The notes beneath the pieces were generated by a model. It searched no databases. It worked only from the letters and a program-made list of their open reading frames with translations, and was not told the origin of the DNA. Of a stretch of 64,000 bases of DNA, positions 18,675 to 26,767 are shown piece after piece. Position 1 is the first letter of the stretch. Every line of letters starts with the position of its first letter. This stretch comes from Acidimicrobiaceae bacterium (lineage in GTDB: Bacteria > Actinomycetota > Acidimicrobiia > Acidimicrobiales > Poriferisodalaceae): positions 230,423 to 294,422 of the forward strand of contig PBMG01000007.1 in NCBI GenBank assembly GCA_002722565.1. The letters are read 5' to 3'. A program made the translations under genes and the position numbers.

Positions 18675-19367
18675 ATGGTGTCAACGATTCGGGTGATCAG
18701 CCTAGTTCCTAGTGTCACTGAAACACTTGTCGAATGGGGCATAGAACCGATCGCATGCACGAGGTTCTGTGAACAACCGGAGATCGAACACGTCGGAGGG
18801 ACCAAGGACCCCGATATAGAAGCTATTGAAGCGCTGGCTCCCGATCTCGTTGTCCTTGACAGGGAAGAGAATCGTCTAGAGGACTATCAGGCGTTAGCAA
18901 GCTGCGGTCTCAAACTCGAAGCCTTGCACGTCACCTCGGTAATGAATGTCGATAATGAGATTGGAAGACTCGCTTCAATCGTTGGAACTCAATGGTCGCA
19001 TTCGCTGGATGCACCGCGGTTGGGTCGAAGCCTTAAAGCGTTTGTTCCTATCTGGCGACGTCCTTGGATGACTATCAGTTCGCGTACCTATGGTGCTTCT
19101 TTATTGAATCATCTCGGTATCGAAGTCCTGTTTTCTGACATGGAAGACGTATACCCAACAATTACTGATGACATGTTGAAGGTAACCAAACCAGACGTGG
19201 TTCTGGCGCCGAGTGAGCCGTACCCATTTGGGAAACGCCACCTCCATGATTTGGAATCGATAGCGCCCACTCTTCTCATCGATGGCCAAGATCTCTTTTG
19301 GTGGGGATCGCGAACGCCGGGTGCTATCAGGCGATTAGACCAGGAACTAGAGAAAATTAGAGAGTAG
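18675..19367 (+). CDS. Cobalamin-binding-type (BtuF-like) metal receptor protein, no signal peptide
   Basis: The sequence RVISLVPSVTETLVEWG, then AIEALAPDLVVLDREENRLED and KPDVVLAPSEPYPFGKRH, is the helical-backbone metal-receptor fold used by BtuF/FhuD-type binding proteins. No export signal or lipobox is visible, so this copy is probably cytoplasmic, a common actinobacterial variant annotated as cobalamin-binding. The ATG at 18675 (MVSTIRVISLVPS) fits the fold; an in-frame ATG at 18639 would add 12 odd residues. Neither has a clear ribosome site. It is divergent from uvrD2, and nine bases separate it from the hydrolase gene downstream. Confidence 0.75.
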   Translation: MVSTIRVISLVPSVTETLVEWGIEPIACTRFCEQPEIEHVGGTKDPDIEAIEALAPDLVVLDREENRLEDYQALASCGLKLEALHVTSVMNVDNEIGRLASIVGTQWSHSLDAPRLGRSLKAFVPIWRRPWMTISSRTYGASLLNHLGIEVLFSDMEDVYPTITDDMLKVTKPDVVLAPSEPYPFGKRHLHDLESIAPTLLIDGQDLFWWGSRTPGAIRRLDQELEKIRE

Positions 19368-19375
19368 GAAAGGCT

Positions 19376-20272
19376 ATGGCCGCAGAACAGTCGGGGAAAG
19401 CCCGCAACGGTGACACGGATCTTCATTTTGTAACTTCTGGAGACAGTTCAAATCCCGCGCTCCTATTCATCAACGGCCTAGGAAGTCAATTAATTAATTT
19501 TCTGCCAGGGTGGGTCTCGAAGTTCCGAGAAGCTGGTTTCTACGTGATTCGAATGGACAACAGGGATGTCGGGATGTCCACGAAAACATCTGGGGATGTT
19601 CCAGATTTGCAGATGTTGATAGATAGGTGGTTCGAAGACCGTTCAATTAGCGACCTTGCAGCGTCCTATGACCTAAGTGATATGGCTCGGGACTGTGTCG
19701 CCGTTCTAGACGCGCTCGACATAAGTCGAGCTCATGTGTGGGGTATGTCGATGGGAGGCATGATTGCGCAGACGTTGGCAATCAGTCACGCGGATAGGTT
19801 GCTTTCTATGACCAGCGTCATGTCGACGACAGGAGAGCGTGGTGTTGGTCGATCAACATCGGATTCAGCAGCGCGGCTCCTCACTACTGGAAATGACCGA
19901 GCGAGCGTAATCGAAAACGCTGTTGCGGCTCGGCGACTTCATAGCGGATCTCTATATCAAGAAAGTTGGGCGCGCTCTCTTGAAGAAGCTGCCTATGACC
20001 GCTGTCACCACCCTGAGGGCAGAACATGGCAACTCTTAGCGATCTTGGCATCGGGTTCTCGCGCGGAACAACTGCCTAAGGTCACGGTCCCATCCATGGT
20101 TATTCATGGTCGCCTCGACTCTCTAGTCGGACTAGACGGAGGACAAGCCACAGCGACTCTAATCCCAGACGCTGAACTGGTGATTCATGATCAAATGGGT
20201 CACGACATTCCGGAGCCATTATGGGATGAGTATCTAGCGGATTTCCAGAGATTGGTGGAGCGAGCAAAATGA
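19376..20272 (+). CDS. Alpha/beta-fold hydrolase
   Basis: This 298-residue protein has an oxyanion segment INGLGSQLINFLPGW, the nucleophile elbow HVWGMSMGGMIAQTLAISH (GxSxG), a likely acid in VIHGRLDSLVGLDGG and a histidine in HDQMGHDIPEPLWDEY, giving a full serine-hydrolase triad. The phrase VIRMDNRDVGMSTK is typical of the subgroup that includes esterases and aclacinomycin-methylesterase-like enzymes. The substrate is unknown. AGGAAAGGCT precedes the ATG. Its stop overlaps the next ATG (ATGA at 20269), so the two are co-translated. Confidence 0.85.
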   Translation: MAAEQSGKARNGDTDLHFVTSGDSSNPALLFINGLGSQLINFLPGWVSKFREAGFYVIRMDNRDVGMSTKTSGDVPDLQMLIDRWFEDRSISDLAASYDLSDMARDCVAVLDALDISRAHVWGMSMGGMIAQTLAISHADRLLSMTSVMSTTGERGVGRSTSDSAARLLTTGNDRASVIENAVAARRLHSGSLYQESWARSLEEAAYDRCHHPEGRTWQLLAILASGSRAEQLPKVTVPSMVIHGRLDSLVGLDGGQATATLIPDAELVIHDQMGHDIPEPLWDEYLADFQRLVERAK

Positions 20273-20889
20273 CACTTCGGAACACGATTACGGACATAGA
20301 CCAGCTCGAAGACCTCTACGGGCCAGCGACGCCGAGAGCAATTACCAAGGAGATTGGTCATCTCAATCATGAATACAGAACTTTCATTGAAGCGGCCCCG
20401 TTTATGGCGGTAGCGACTGTTGGGCCGGAAGGGCTCGACTGTTCACCTCGAGGCGAAGATGGCAGTGTGGTGAAAATTATCGACGAAAAGACGATTCTGT
20501 TCGCGGATAGAAAAGGGAATAATCGTCTAGATACTTTGAGAAACATTGTTGCTGACAGCCGCATAGCGCTTTTATTTATGGTCCCAGGCATAGGCGAAAC
20601 AATGCGCATTAACGGGCGAGCTTCTATCTCGCTTTCACCCGACCTTTTGGAAATGTTCGCCGTCGATGGGAAATTGCCGAAGACGGTAATTGAGGTAAAA
20701 GTCGATCGAGCTTATTTCCAATGTTCGAAAGCTTTAGCTCGCTCAGGGATATGGGAAATGGATAAGCAAGTGGACTCAAACGGCGTGCCATCTGCTGGTC
20801 AGATGTTGGAGGCGACGGCTGTCGATGATTTTGATGGAGCGAAATACGACGAAGAATTAGGGCGCAACAACTTTGACCAGCTTTGGTAA
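20269..20889 (+). CDS. Pyridoxamine 5'-phosphate oxidase-family flavoprotein (MSMEG_1061-like)
   Basis: This 206-residue protein contains PFMAVATVGPEGLDCSPRGE, then IIDEKTILFADRKGNNRLDTLRNI and RIALLFMVPGIGETMRINGRA, the split-barrel FMN-binding pattern of the MSMEG_1061 family of PPOX-like proteins. These use FMN (or F420 in related groups) to reduce or oxidise small molecules, sometimes xenobiotics; the substrate here is unknown. The gene overlaps the hydrolase by four bases. Confidence 0.82.
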   Translation: MTLRNTITDIDQLEDLYGPATPRAITKEIGHLNHEYRTFIEAAPFMAVATVGPEGLDCSPRGEDGSVVKIIDEKTILFADRKGNNRLDTLRNIVADSRIALLFMVPGIGETMRINGRASISLSPDLLEMFAVDGKLPKTVIEVKVDRAYFQCSKALARSGIWEMDKQVDSNGVPSAGQMLEATAVDDFDGAKYDEELGRNNFDQLW

Positions 20890-20957
20890 GAGTGTTTGAT
20901 CTGAGGCATTCTGTCGTCAAGTACTAGATTGTTGCTCACTCACAGAGGGAGATTGGC

Positions 20958-22103
20958 ATGGGCCCGCTTCAAGGAATCCGCGTAATAGAACTTCAGGGCA
21001 TTGGCCCAGGACCGTTTTGCGGGATGATGCTTAGCGACATGGGCGCTGAGGTGATCAGAATCGATCGTGCTGGCAACGTCTCAGGCGTTGACAGTGACAG
21101 CCCACCGATTGACGTGCTTGCTCGGGGTAGGTCTTCCATAGGTGTCGATCTTAAAAACCCTGAAGGGGTTGAGGTCGTGCTGCGGCTAATAGAGACAGCG
21201 GACGCGCTTATAGAGGGGTTTCGCCCTGGTGTTATGGAGCGACTTGGTTTGGGGCCAGACGAATGTCTCGCCAGAAATCCCCGACTTGTTTTTGGGCGCA
21301 TGACTGGATGGGGTCAAGAGGGCCCGTACGCCATGGCTGCAGGGCATGACATCAATTACATAGCTTTAGCAGGGGCTCTTGAACCAATTGGTCGTCGGGG
21401 AGAGGCGCCGGTGCCTCCTCTCAACCTAGTTGGTGACTTCGGAGGGGGCGGCATGCTCCTAGCCTTCGGAGTCGTGTGCGCTGTAGTCGAAGCTCAACGC
21501 TCAGGGGAAGGCCAAGTAGTTGACGCTGCAATGGTGGATGGAGCTGCAAGCCTGATGGCTATGTTCCACTCAATGCGAGCGTTAGGGGTTTGGAATGATG
21601 AACGTGGTACAAACCTCTTGGATACCGGCAGCCATTTTTATGATGTTTATGAATGTGCCGATGGTAGGTATATATCTATAGGTTCTATCGAGCCGCAGTT
21701 TTATTCAGAGCTCTTAGATCTAACGGGACTGAAGCAAGAGGAAGACTTTTCCGCCCAGATGGACAGAACTTCATGGCCCGACCTGAAGGAACGGATCGGT
21801 GCGGTTTTTTTAAGTAAGACGCGAGATGAATGGTGTGAAATCATGGATGCCACTGACGTCTGTTTCGCCCCTGTCTTAACATTGGCAGAAGCACCGGAGC
21901 ATCCCCATAACCGACATCGTGAGGTATTTACGGAGATAGCGGGTGTAACCCAACCAAATCCCTCCCCTCGTTTCAGTCGAACCAAAGAGACGATTCAAGG
22001 ACCACCGGCCCACCCGGGAGAACACACTGACGAGGTCCTCAGTTCAGCAGGTTACGACCCCGACGACATTATTAAGCTGCGTGATGTAGGAGCGGTGGCC
22101 TGA
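20958..22103 (+). CDS. CaiB/BaiF CoA-transferase family, alpha-methylacyl-CoA racemase-like
   Basis: Of 381 residues, MGPLQGIRVIELQGIGPGPF is followed by GMMLSDMGAEVIRIDR, the family III CoA-transferase opening. GRMTGWGQEGPYAMAAGHDINYIALAGAL carries the racemase histidine, and LNLVGDFGGGGMLLAFGVVC the partner aspartate, matching AMACR/MCR. The racemase inverts the 2-methyl centre of branched acyl-CoAs so that beta-oxidation can proceed; the nearby enoyl-CoA hydratase and CoA-transferase suit fatty-acid or sterol side-chain use (inference). ATG start with GAGGGAGATT upstream. Confidence 0.88.
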   Translation: MGPLQGIRVIELQGIGPGPFCGMMLSDMGAEVIRIDRAGNVSGVDSDSPPIDVLARGRSSIGVDLKNPEGVEVVLRLIETADALIEGFRPGVMERLGLGPDECLARNPRLVFGRMTGWGQEGPYAMAAGHDINYIALAGALEPIGRRGEAPVPPLNLVGDFGGGGMLLAFGVVCAVVEAQRSGEGQVVDAAMVDGAASLMAMFHSMRALGVWNDERGTNLLDTGSHFYDVYECADGRYISIGSIEPQFYSELLDLTGLKQEEDFSAQMDRTSWPDLKERIGAVFLSKTRDEWCEIMDATDVCFAPVLTLAEAPEHPHNRHREVFTEIAGVTQPNPSPRFSRTKETIQGPPAHPGEHTDEVLSSAGYDPDDIIKLRDVGAVA

Positions 22104-22144
22104 TATCAGAACATGACGCCGAATCGGGTGCAGCCCCTTCGGGC

Positions 22145-22462
22145 TTGCCCGCCAACCTTGTTCCTTTATACAACGAAGCGCAGTCGATAATTGAGCTATC
22201 GCCATCTTCAGCGTGTGCGCTTCTCCGGGTAATTATCCGTTCTGTTATCCAAGACAGGGGACTAAGGGGTCGCCATATCAGTCGAGATGTGTCGACCTTG
22301 GTTGATCAAGGTGCACCCGTAGGACTTTTGAGAGCCCTTGATGTGGTCTCCATGACTGATGATTCGGCGAAGAACCCAGCCGAGTTGAAGCTCATTGACG
22401 GACATATAGATGCCCAGAATTTGACAATGTTTCTTCACCTATTGGCAGATCAAACGAATTGA
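22145..22462 (+). CDS. Small DUF4145-like hypothetical protein
   Basis: This ~105-residue protein contains YNEAQSIIELSPSSACALLR then VIIRSVIQDRGL, resembling the helical core of DUF4145 proteins, which often sit alone or next to nucleases and restriction genes; function unknown. The start is uncertain. The only standard in-frame start is TTG at 22145 with no ribosome site. The frame is open upstream to 22085, and a CTG at 22100 overlapping the previous TGA follows GGAG (22089-22092), so a CTG start adding ISEHDAESGAAPSG is possible. Confidence 0.55.
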   Translation: MPANLVPLYNEAQSIIELSPSSACALLRVIIRSVIQDRGLRGRHISRDVSTLVDQGAPVGLLRALDVVSMTDDSAKNPAELKLIDGHIDAQNLTMFLHLLADQTN

Positions 22463-22466
22463 GGCC

Positions 22467-22826
22467 ATGATGCTTGGCAAGCTTCACCTGCTTGCATGCT
22501 GGGTGCTTGTGGTGGGCAACGGCGCTGCTGGTGCCTGGTCATTGACAGCTATTCGCTTTCCGAAACTCCAAAATAGTTGGTTGTGGAGGTTCACGGCCTG
22601 CGTGCAAATTTGGGTATTAGTTCAGGTGACACTCGCGGCAACGTATCTCAATGCTGGAGAAGGCGAGGCTGAATCGTTTCACGTGTTCTACGGTGTTCTC
22701 TCGGCGGTGACTGTGGCTGTCTTGTATAGCTATAGAAGCCAACTGAGTCGGTATCTGCACGCTTTGTATGGCTGGGGAGGGCTCTTCATCATGGGGCTTG
22801 GAATTCGCGCCCTAGTGCTTTTGTAA
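22467..22826 (+). CDS. Small integral membrane protein, unknown function
   Basis: This 119-residue protein has four hydrophobic stretches: about 5-28 (HLLACWVLVVGNGAAGAW), 42-60 (FTACVQIWVLVQVTLAATYL), 72-90 (FYGVLSAVTVAVLYSY) and 100-119 (YGWGGLFIMGLGIRALVLL). No family recognised. It begins four bases after the DUF4145-like gene and probably shares its transcript. It converges on pckG across 28 bases without a terminator hairpin. Confidence 0.65.
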   Translation: MMLGKLHLLACWVLVVGNGAAGAWSLTAIRFPKLQNSWLWRFTACVQIWVLVQVTLAATYLNAGEGEAESFHVFYGVLSAVTVAVLYSYRSQLSRYLHALYGWGGLFIMGLGIRALVLL

Positions 22827-22854
22827 GAAGGTTGCTCTAAGTGTCGGCGGAGTC

Positions 22855-24645
22855 TTAGCTCGCTAGACGGTCAGATAACTGCTCTAGTTGAAGCCTCATT
22901 TCACTGGGCAACCTTTCCCCGATTGAAGCGTAATGTTCTTCTATTAGAGACAACTCGTCTCGCCACTCGTTGTGATCAACAGCCAACAAAGTCTCAAGTT
23001 CTTGAGATGTGAGGTCCAATCCTGAGATGTCTAGGTCTTGTGACTTAGGAATCATCCCAATTGGGGTTTCAATAGCATCAGCAGACCCTGCGATCCGTTC
23101 CAAAACCCATTTTAAGACTCTTGCGTTTTCCCCAAAACCGGGCCAGATAAAGCGACCGTCGTCATCTTTGCGAAACCAATTGACGTAAAATAGTTTGGGA
23201 AGGTTTGCTCCAGGCTCATTGCCGATGTCTAACCAATGTTGAAAATAGTCCCCAAAGTTGTAGCCACAAAATGGAAGCATTGCGAAGGGGTCTCGACGAA
23301 CTTGACCGATAGCTCCCGCAGCAGCTGCAGTCTTTTCTGAGGACATAACCGATCCAAGGAAAACGCCGTGCTCCCAGCTGAGAGCTTCTGACACTAGGGG
23401 CACCGTCGTCGCTCGTCTTCCTCCGAAAAGTATGGCCGAGATTGGTACTCCTGCTGGGTCTTCCCACGAGGGGGCGATTGACGGGCATTGATCTGCCGGA
23501 ACCGTAAAGCGGGCGTTTGGATGAGCTGCCGGGTGTTCTGATTCAGGAGTCCAGGTTTGGCCTTTCCAGTCAATCAACCGAGCTGGGGCTTCGTCGCTCA
23601 GTCCCTCCCACCAAACATCTCCATCGTCGGTTTCGGCGACGTTGGTAAATACACAGTTTCCGGAGAGAGTAGCTAAGGCATTGGGGTTGGTTTCTTGCCC
23701 GGTGCCTGGCGCTACTCCGAAGAAGCCGGCTTCGGGATTGATCGCATACAGCTGACCGTCTGACCCGAATTTCATCCACGCGATGTCGTCTCCGATTGTC
23801 TCGACTTTCCACCCAGGAAGAGATGGAATCATCATCGCCATGTTGGTCTTGCCGCAAGCCGATGGAAACGCGGCTGCGACATATTTGGTTTCGCCGCCGG
23901 GGGGAGTCACTCCAACAATCAACATGTGTTCTGCAAGCCAGCCTTCGTCGCGCGCCATTGTCGAAGCTATGCGTAGTGCAAAACATTTTTTACCTAGAAG
24001 GGCGTTACCCCCGTAACCCGATCCGTAGGACCAAATCTCTCGGGTAGCTGGGAAGTGAACTATGTACTTATTTTCGGAATCGCAGGGCCACGCTGCGTCC
24101 TGTTCACCAGCGAGTAGAGGCGCACCGAGGGAGTGGATGCACGGTACCCAGTCGTCACTGCCTAAAGCATCGAGCGCGCCCTGCCCCATCCGAGTCATGA
24201 TTCGCATCGACGCAGCTACGTAAGGCGAGTCGGTGAGCTGAACACCGATATGAGCGATTGGAGAGCCCAGTGGCCCCATAGAGAATGGGACTACAAACAT
24301 TGTTCGGCCCCGCATCGATCCTTTAAACAGGTCCAGCATTTCTGTGCGCATGAGCTCTGGTTCGCGCCAATTGTTGTTAGTTCCGGCGTCTTCTGGGTCA
24401 TCAGTACAAATAAATGTTCTGTCTTCCACTCGAGCTACATCTCCGGGATCAGAGCGAGCTAAGAAACTGTTTGGTCGTTTCGCGTCGTTGAGCGGGATCA
24501 GCGTTCCTTGCTCCACCATGGAGTGAGTGAATTGCTCGTATTCCGCTTGAGTACCATCGCACCAATAGATCGAATCGGGTGTGAGTACTTCGGCCCACTT
24601 ATCAACCCATTCGAGAAGATTTTGGTTGGTGGTCGTTCCAGGCAT
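22855..24645 (-). CDS. pckG: Phosphoenolpyruvate carboxykinase (GTP)
   Basis: This 596-residue protein has the GTP-PEPCK P-loop [13 protein letters not shown] with the reactive cysteine, the substrate segment [33 protein letters not shown], and [15 protein letters not shown] followed by [17 protein letters not shown]. It converts oxaloacetate plus GTP to PEP and CO2 for gluconeogenesis; the GTP form is usual in actinobacteria. Length is normal. ATG start with GGAGG at about 24650. Amino-acid uptake through AapJQMP plus PckG would suit growth on amino acids (inference). Confidence 0.95.
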   Translation of the reverse strand: MPGTTTNQNLLEWVDKWAEVLTPDSIYWCDGTQAEYEQFTHSMVEQGTLIPLNDAKRPNSFLARSDPGDVARVEDRTFICTDDPEDAGTNNNWREPELMRTEMLDLFKGSMRGRTMFVVPFSMGPLGSPIAHIGVQLTDSPYVAASMRIMTRMGQGALDALGSDDWVPCIHSLGAPLLAGEQDAAWPCDSENKYIVHFPATREIWSYGSGYGGNALLGKKCFALRIASTMARDEGWLAEHMLIVGVTPPGGETKYVAAAFPSACGKTNMAMMIPSLPGWKVETIGDDIAWMKFGSDGQLYAINPEAGFFGVAPGTGQETNPNALATLSGNCVFTNVAETDDGDVWWEGLSDEAPARLIDWKGQTWTPESEHPAAHPNARFTVPADQCPSIAPSWEDPAGVPISAILFGGRRATTVPLVSEALSWEHGVFLGSVMSSEKTAAAAGAIGQVRRDPFAMLPFCGYNFGDYFQHWLDIGNEPGANLPKLFYVNWFRKDDDGRFIWPGFGENARVLKWVLERIAGSADAIETPIGMIPKSQDLDISGLDLTSQELETLLAVDHNEWRDELSLIEEHYASIGERLPSEMRLQLEQLSDRLAS

Positions 24646-24698
24646 TCTGACCTCCGTTGCGTATCAGACGTCGACTGGGGTGGATCCCCAGTTCTCGG

Positions 24699-24944
24699 TC
24701 ACGCGTCGCCCCCCGCGGCGGTGATCCAATCGGGTGTACCAAGGTCAACTTCACTACCCAGCCGAAATCGGGTAGCTAGTCCTTGTTCATCAAGGTCGAA
24801 GACGACCCTTTGCCCCTGTCGTACCATTCGAAAAATCGAACCCTCAAGTGCATCTAGAGCCAAATCGTACTCAGCGCGATCGAGATCGTTGACCACTACG
24901 CCCGTCTTGGACTGTGGGTCATATGACTTTACGACGCCTTGCAT
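24699..24944 (-). CDS. Cold-shock-like OB-fold protein
   Basis: This 81-residue protein reads MQGVVKSYDPQSKTGVVVND at the start and FRMVRQGQRVVFDLDEQGLA then TRFRLGSEVDLG later, the beta-barrel plan of cold-shock domains (GxVKxFDxxxGxGxI ... LxxGQxVxFxxxxG). The aromatic RNP1/RNP2 residues are weak: GVVVND replaces the usual GFI, so RNA binding may be reduced. ATG start. It lies upstream of pckG on the same strand with a 53-base gap. Confidence 0.65.
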   Translation of the reverse strand: MQGVVKSYDPQSKTGVVVNDLDRAEYDLALDALEGSIFRMVRQGQRVVFDLDEQGLATRFRLGSEVDLGTPDWITAAGGDA

Positions 24945-25126
24945 CGTTGGCCTCCGGTGCTACTCCTGAACTCGAAGTTCGCTGTTTGGTTCAAGCTTCA
25001 ATGGCGACCCTATGTCGCTTAGTGAAGCGGGCACAACTTAGCAAGTGAATAACTTGATCGGGGGGAACGTCGGCATAGAGTTTGGTCACCTGATGGTGGG
25101 GGCTGTCAGGGGTAGCATCAGCTTTT

Positions 25127-26767
25127 GTGGAAACAGTCTCTTTCTTAACGACGGCCCAGATTGTCGAAGTCATCTCTGCATTTCACGATGCGTTAGAAGC
25201 TCACAAAGAATCAATCAACCGACTCAACGTATATCCGGTTCCTGATGGGGATACAGGTACCAACATGTTCCTGACTGTGGCGTCAGTCTTGGAGGAGATG
25301 CGACCGGCTGATCTTAATGACCGAGAAGCTGTCTGTGCGGCGATGTCGCACGGCTCGTTGATGGGAGCTCGCGGTAATTCGGGTGTGATCTTGTCTCAGG
25401 TGCTCCGAGGCATGAGTAGCGGTTTTGTCAAAGCGAAAGATATTGACGCTGAGGTTCTGGCGAGCGCTCTAACTGAGGCGAGTGTCGCTGCTGACAGCGC
25501 TGTTATGAAACCGGTCGAGGGAACGATCCTGACCGTGGTGCGAGAGGTGGCTAGGGCGGCTCAAGAAGCCGCAGAAACTGATTCCATAGTGCCGACGATA
25601 GAAGCTGCTCTCAGAGAAGGTGAAGCAGCGCTGGAGCGTACGCCGGAGCAACTAAGCGTTTTGAAAGAAGCAGGTGTGGTAGATGCTGGAGGAGCTGGTT
25701 TTCTGTTATTGCTGCATGGAATCTTGCGAGTCTTAGACGGGCGCGAGCTCCCGAAACCCGAGGATGCAGAAGGAGCCCCAAGCGTCGCCGCTGATACAAC
25801 CGAGGAAGTTGGAGTTTCGGAAAATCGGTATGAAGTTATGTACCTGTTGAACGCGCCAGATGAAGATATCGATGGGTTCAAAAATGTTTGGTCAGGCATT
25901 GGTGATTCGATTGTGGTCGTTGGCGGCGACGGACTTTGGAATTGCCACATTCATACGGATGCGATTGGTGAAGCGATAGAGGCGGGGATCGATATCGGCC
26001 GGCCGCAAAGAATCAGAGTGACCGACTTAGCTGAAGAAGTGATCGAAGAACGTTGGGTTCGCGAAGCCGCTGAGAGCGCTAAAGCCGAAGCTATTCAAAA
26101 ACAAAAAGAGGTGCCCTGTGCCGTAGTGGCTGTTTCTCCGGCCGCAGGTATTGGTGAGATATTCCACAGTTTGGGAGTCCAAGAATTGGTTTTGGGCGGG
26201 CAAAGCATGAATCCTTCAACAGCGGAGCTCTTGGACGCCGTTGAGCGCGCTCCAGCTGAGCAGATCCTGATCCTGCCAAATAACTCGAACATCGTTGCTG
26301 TCGCTCGAGCTGTTGATGACCAGACACCTAAAAGCGTTGTGGTGGTGCCCACGACCTCTGTGCCCGAGGGGTTTGCTTCGCTGTTGGGGTATGACCCAGA
26401 AGTAAACGCAGCAGATAATGCGGAAACGATGTTGGAGATTGCCGCGGGGGTTGAGGTAGGCGAAGTCACTCAAGCAGTTCGCTCGACTAGCACTTCTGTA
26501 GGAGATGTCGTCGAAGGTGACTGGATAGGACTAGATCGCAATGGGGTGTGTGCGATCGGTGACACCCTGGTTGAGGCAGCCATCAATTTATTAAATGAGA
26601 TCGTTGGTGATCAGAGCGAAATTCTGTCGATAATTGTCGGTGAAGACGCAACCGATGTCGATACCGAAGCAATTTCAGAGTGGCTGCGACACAACAAGGC
26701 GTCCGTTGAGACTGAAATTCATGATGGTGGACAAAGTCATTACCCATTCTTCTTTGGAGTCGAATGA
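25127..26767 (+). CDS. DAK2-domain protein, FakA/YloV-like fatty-acid kinase candidate
   Basis: This 546-residue protein has an N-terminal DhaL-type nucleotide-binding domain: INRLNVYPVPDGDTGTNM (metal aspartates), SHGSLMGARGNSGVILSQVL and KPVEGTILTVVREVA. The middle is DAGGAGFLLLLHGILRVLDG. The C-terminal part contains GLWNCHIHTDAIGEAIEAG and NNSNIVAVARAVDDQ, matching the long FakA/YloV type, which phosphorylates FakB-bound fatty acids in Firmicutes. No FakB gene is seen in the window. GTG start at 25127 with a weak ribosome site. Its stop overlaps recG (ATGA). Confidence 0.85.
   Translation: METVSFLTTAQIVEVISAFHDALEAHKESINRLNVYPVPDGDTGTNMFLTVASVLEEMRPADLNDREAVCAAMSHGSLMGARGNSGVILSQVLRGMSSGFVKAKDIDAEVLASALTEASVAADSAVMKPVEGTILTVVREVARAAQEAAETDSIVPTIEAALREGEAALERTPEQLSVLKEAGVVDAGGAGFLLLLHGILRVLDGRELPKPEDAEGAPSVAADTTEEVGVSENRYEVMYLLNAPDEDIDGFKNVWSGIGDSIVVVGGDGLWNCHIHTDAIGEAIEAGIDIGRPQRIRVTDLAEEVIEERWVREAAESAKAEAIQKQKEVPCAVVAVSPAAGIGEIFHSLGVQELVLGGQSMNPSTAELLDAVERAPAEQILILPNNSNIVAVARAVDDQTPKSVVVVPTTSVPEGFASLLGYDPEVNAADNAETMLEIAAGVEVGEVTQAVRSTSTSVGDVVEGDWIGLDRNGVCAIGDTLVEAAINLLNEIVGDQSEILSIIVGEDATDVDTEAISEWLRHNKASVETEIHDGGQSHYPFFFGVE

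Noticed and set aside
24991-25173. Reverse 60-residue frame upstream of the DAK2 gene
   Set aside because: Overlaps the DAK2 start antisense, has no recognisable pattern, and is not ribosomal protein L28, which I looked for here.
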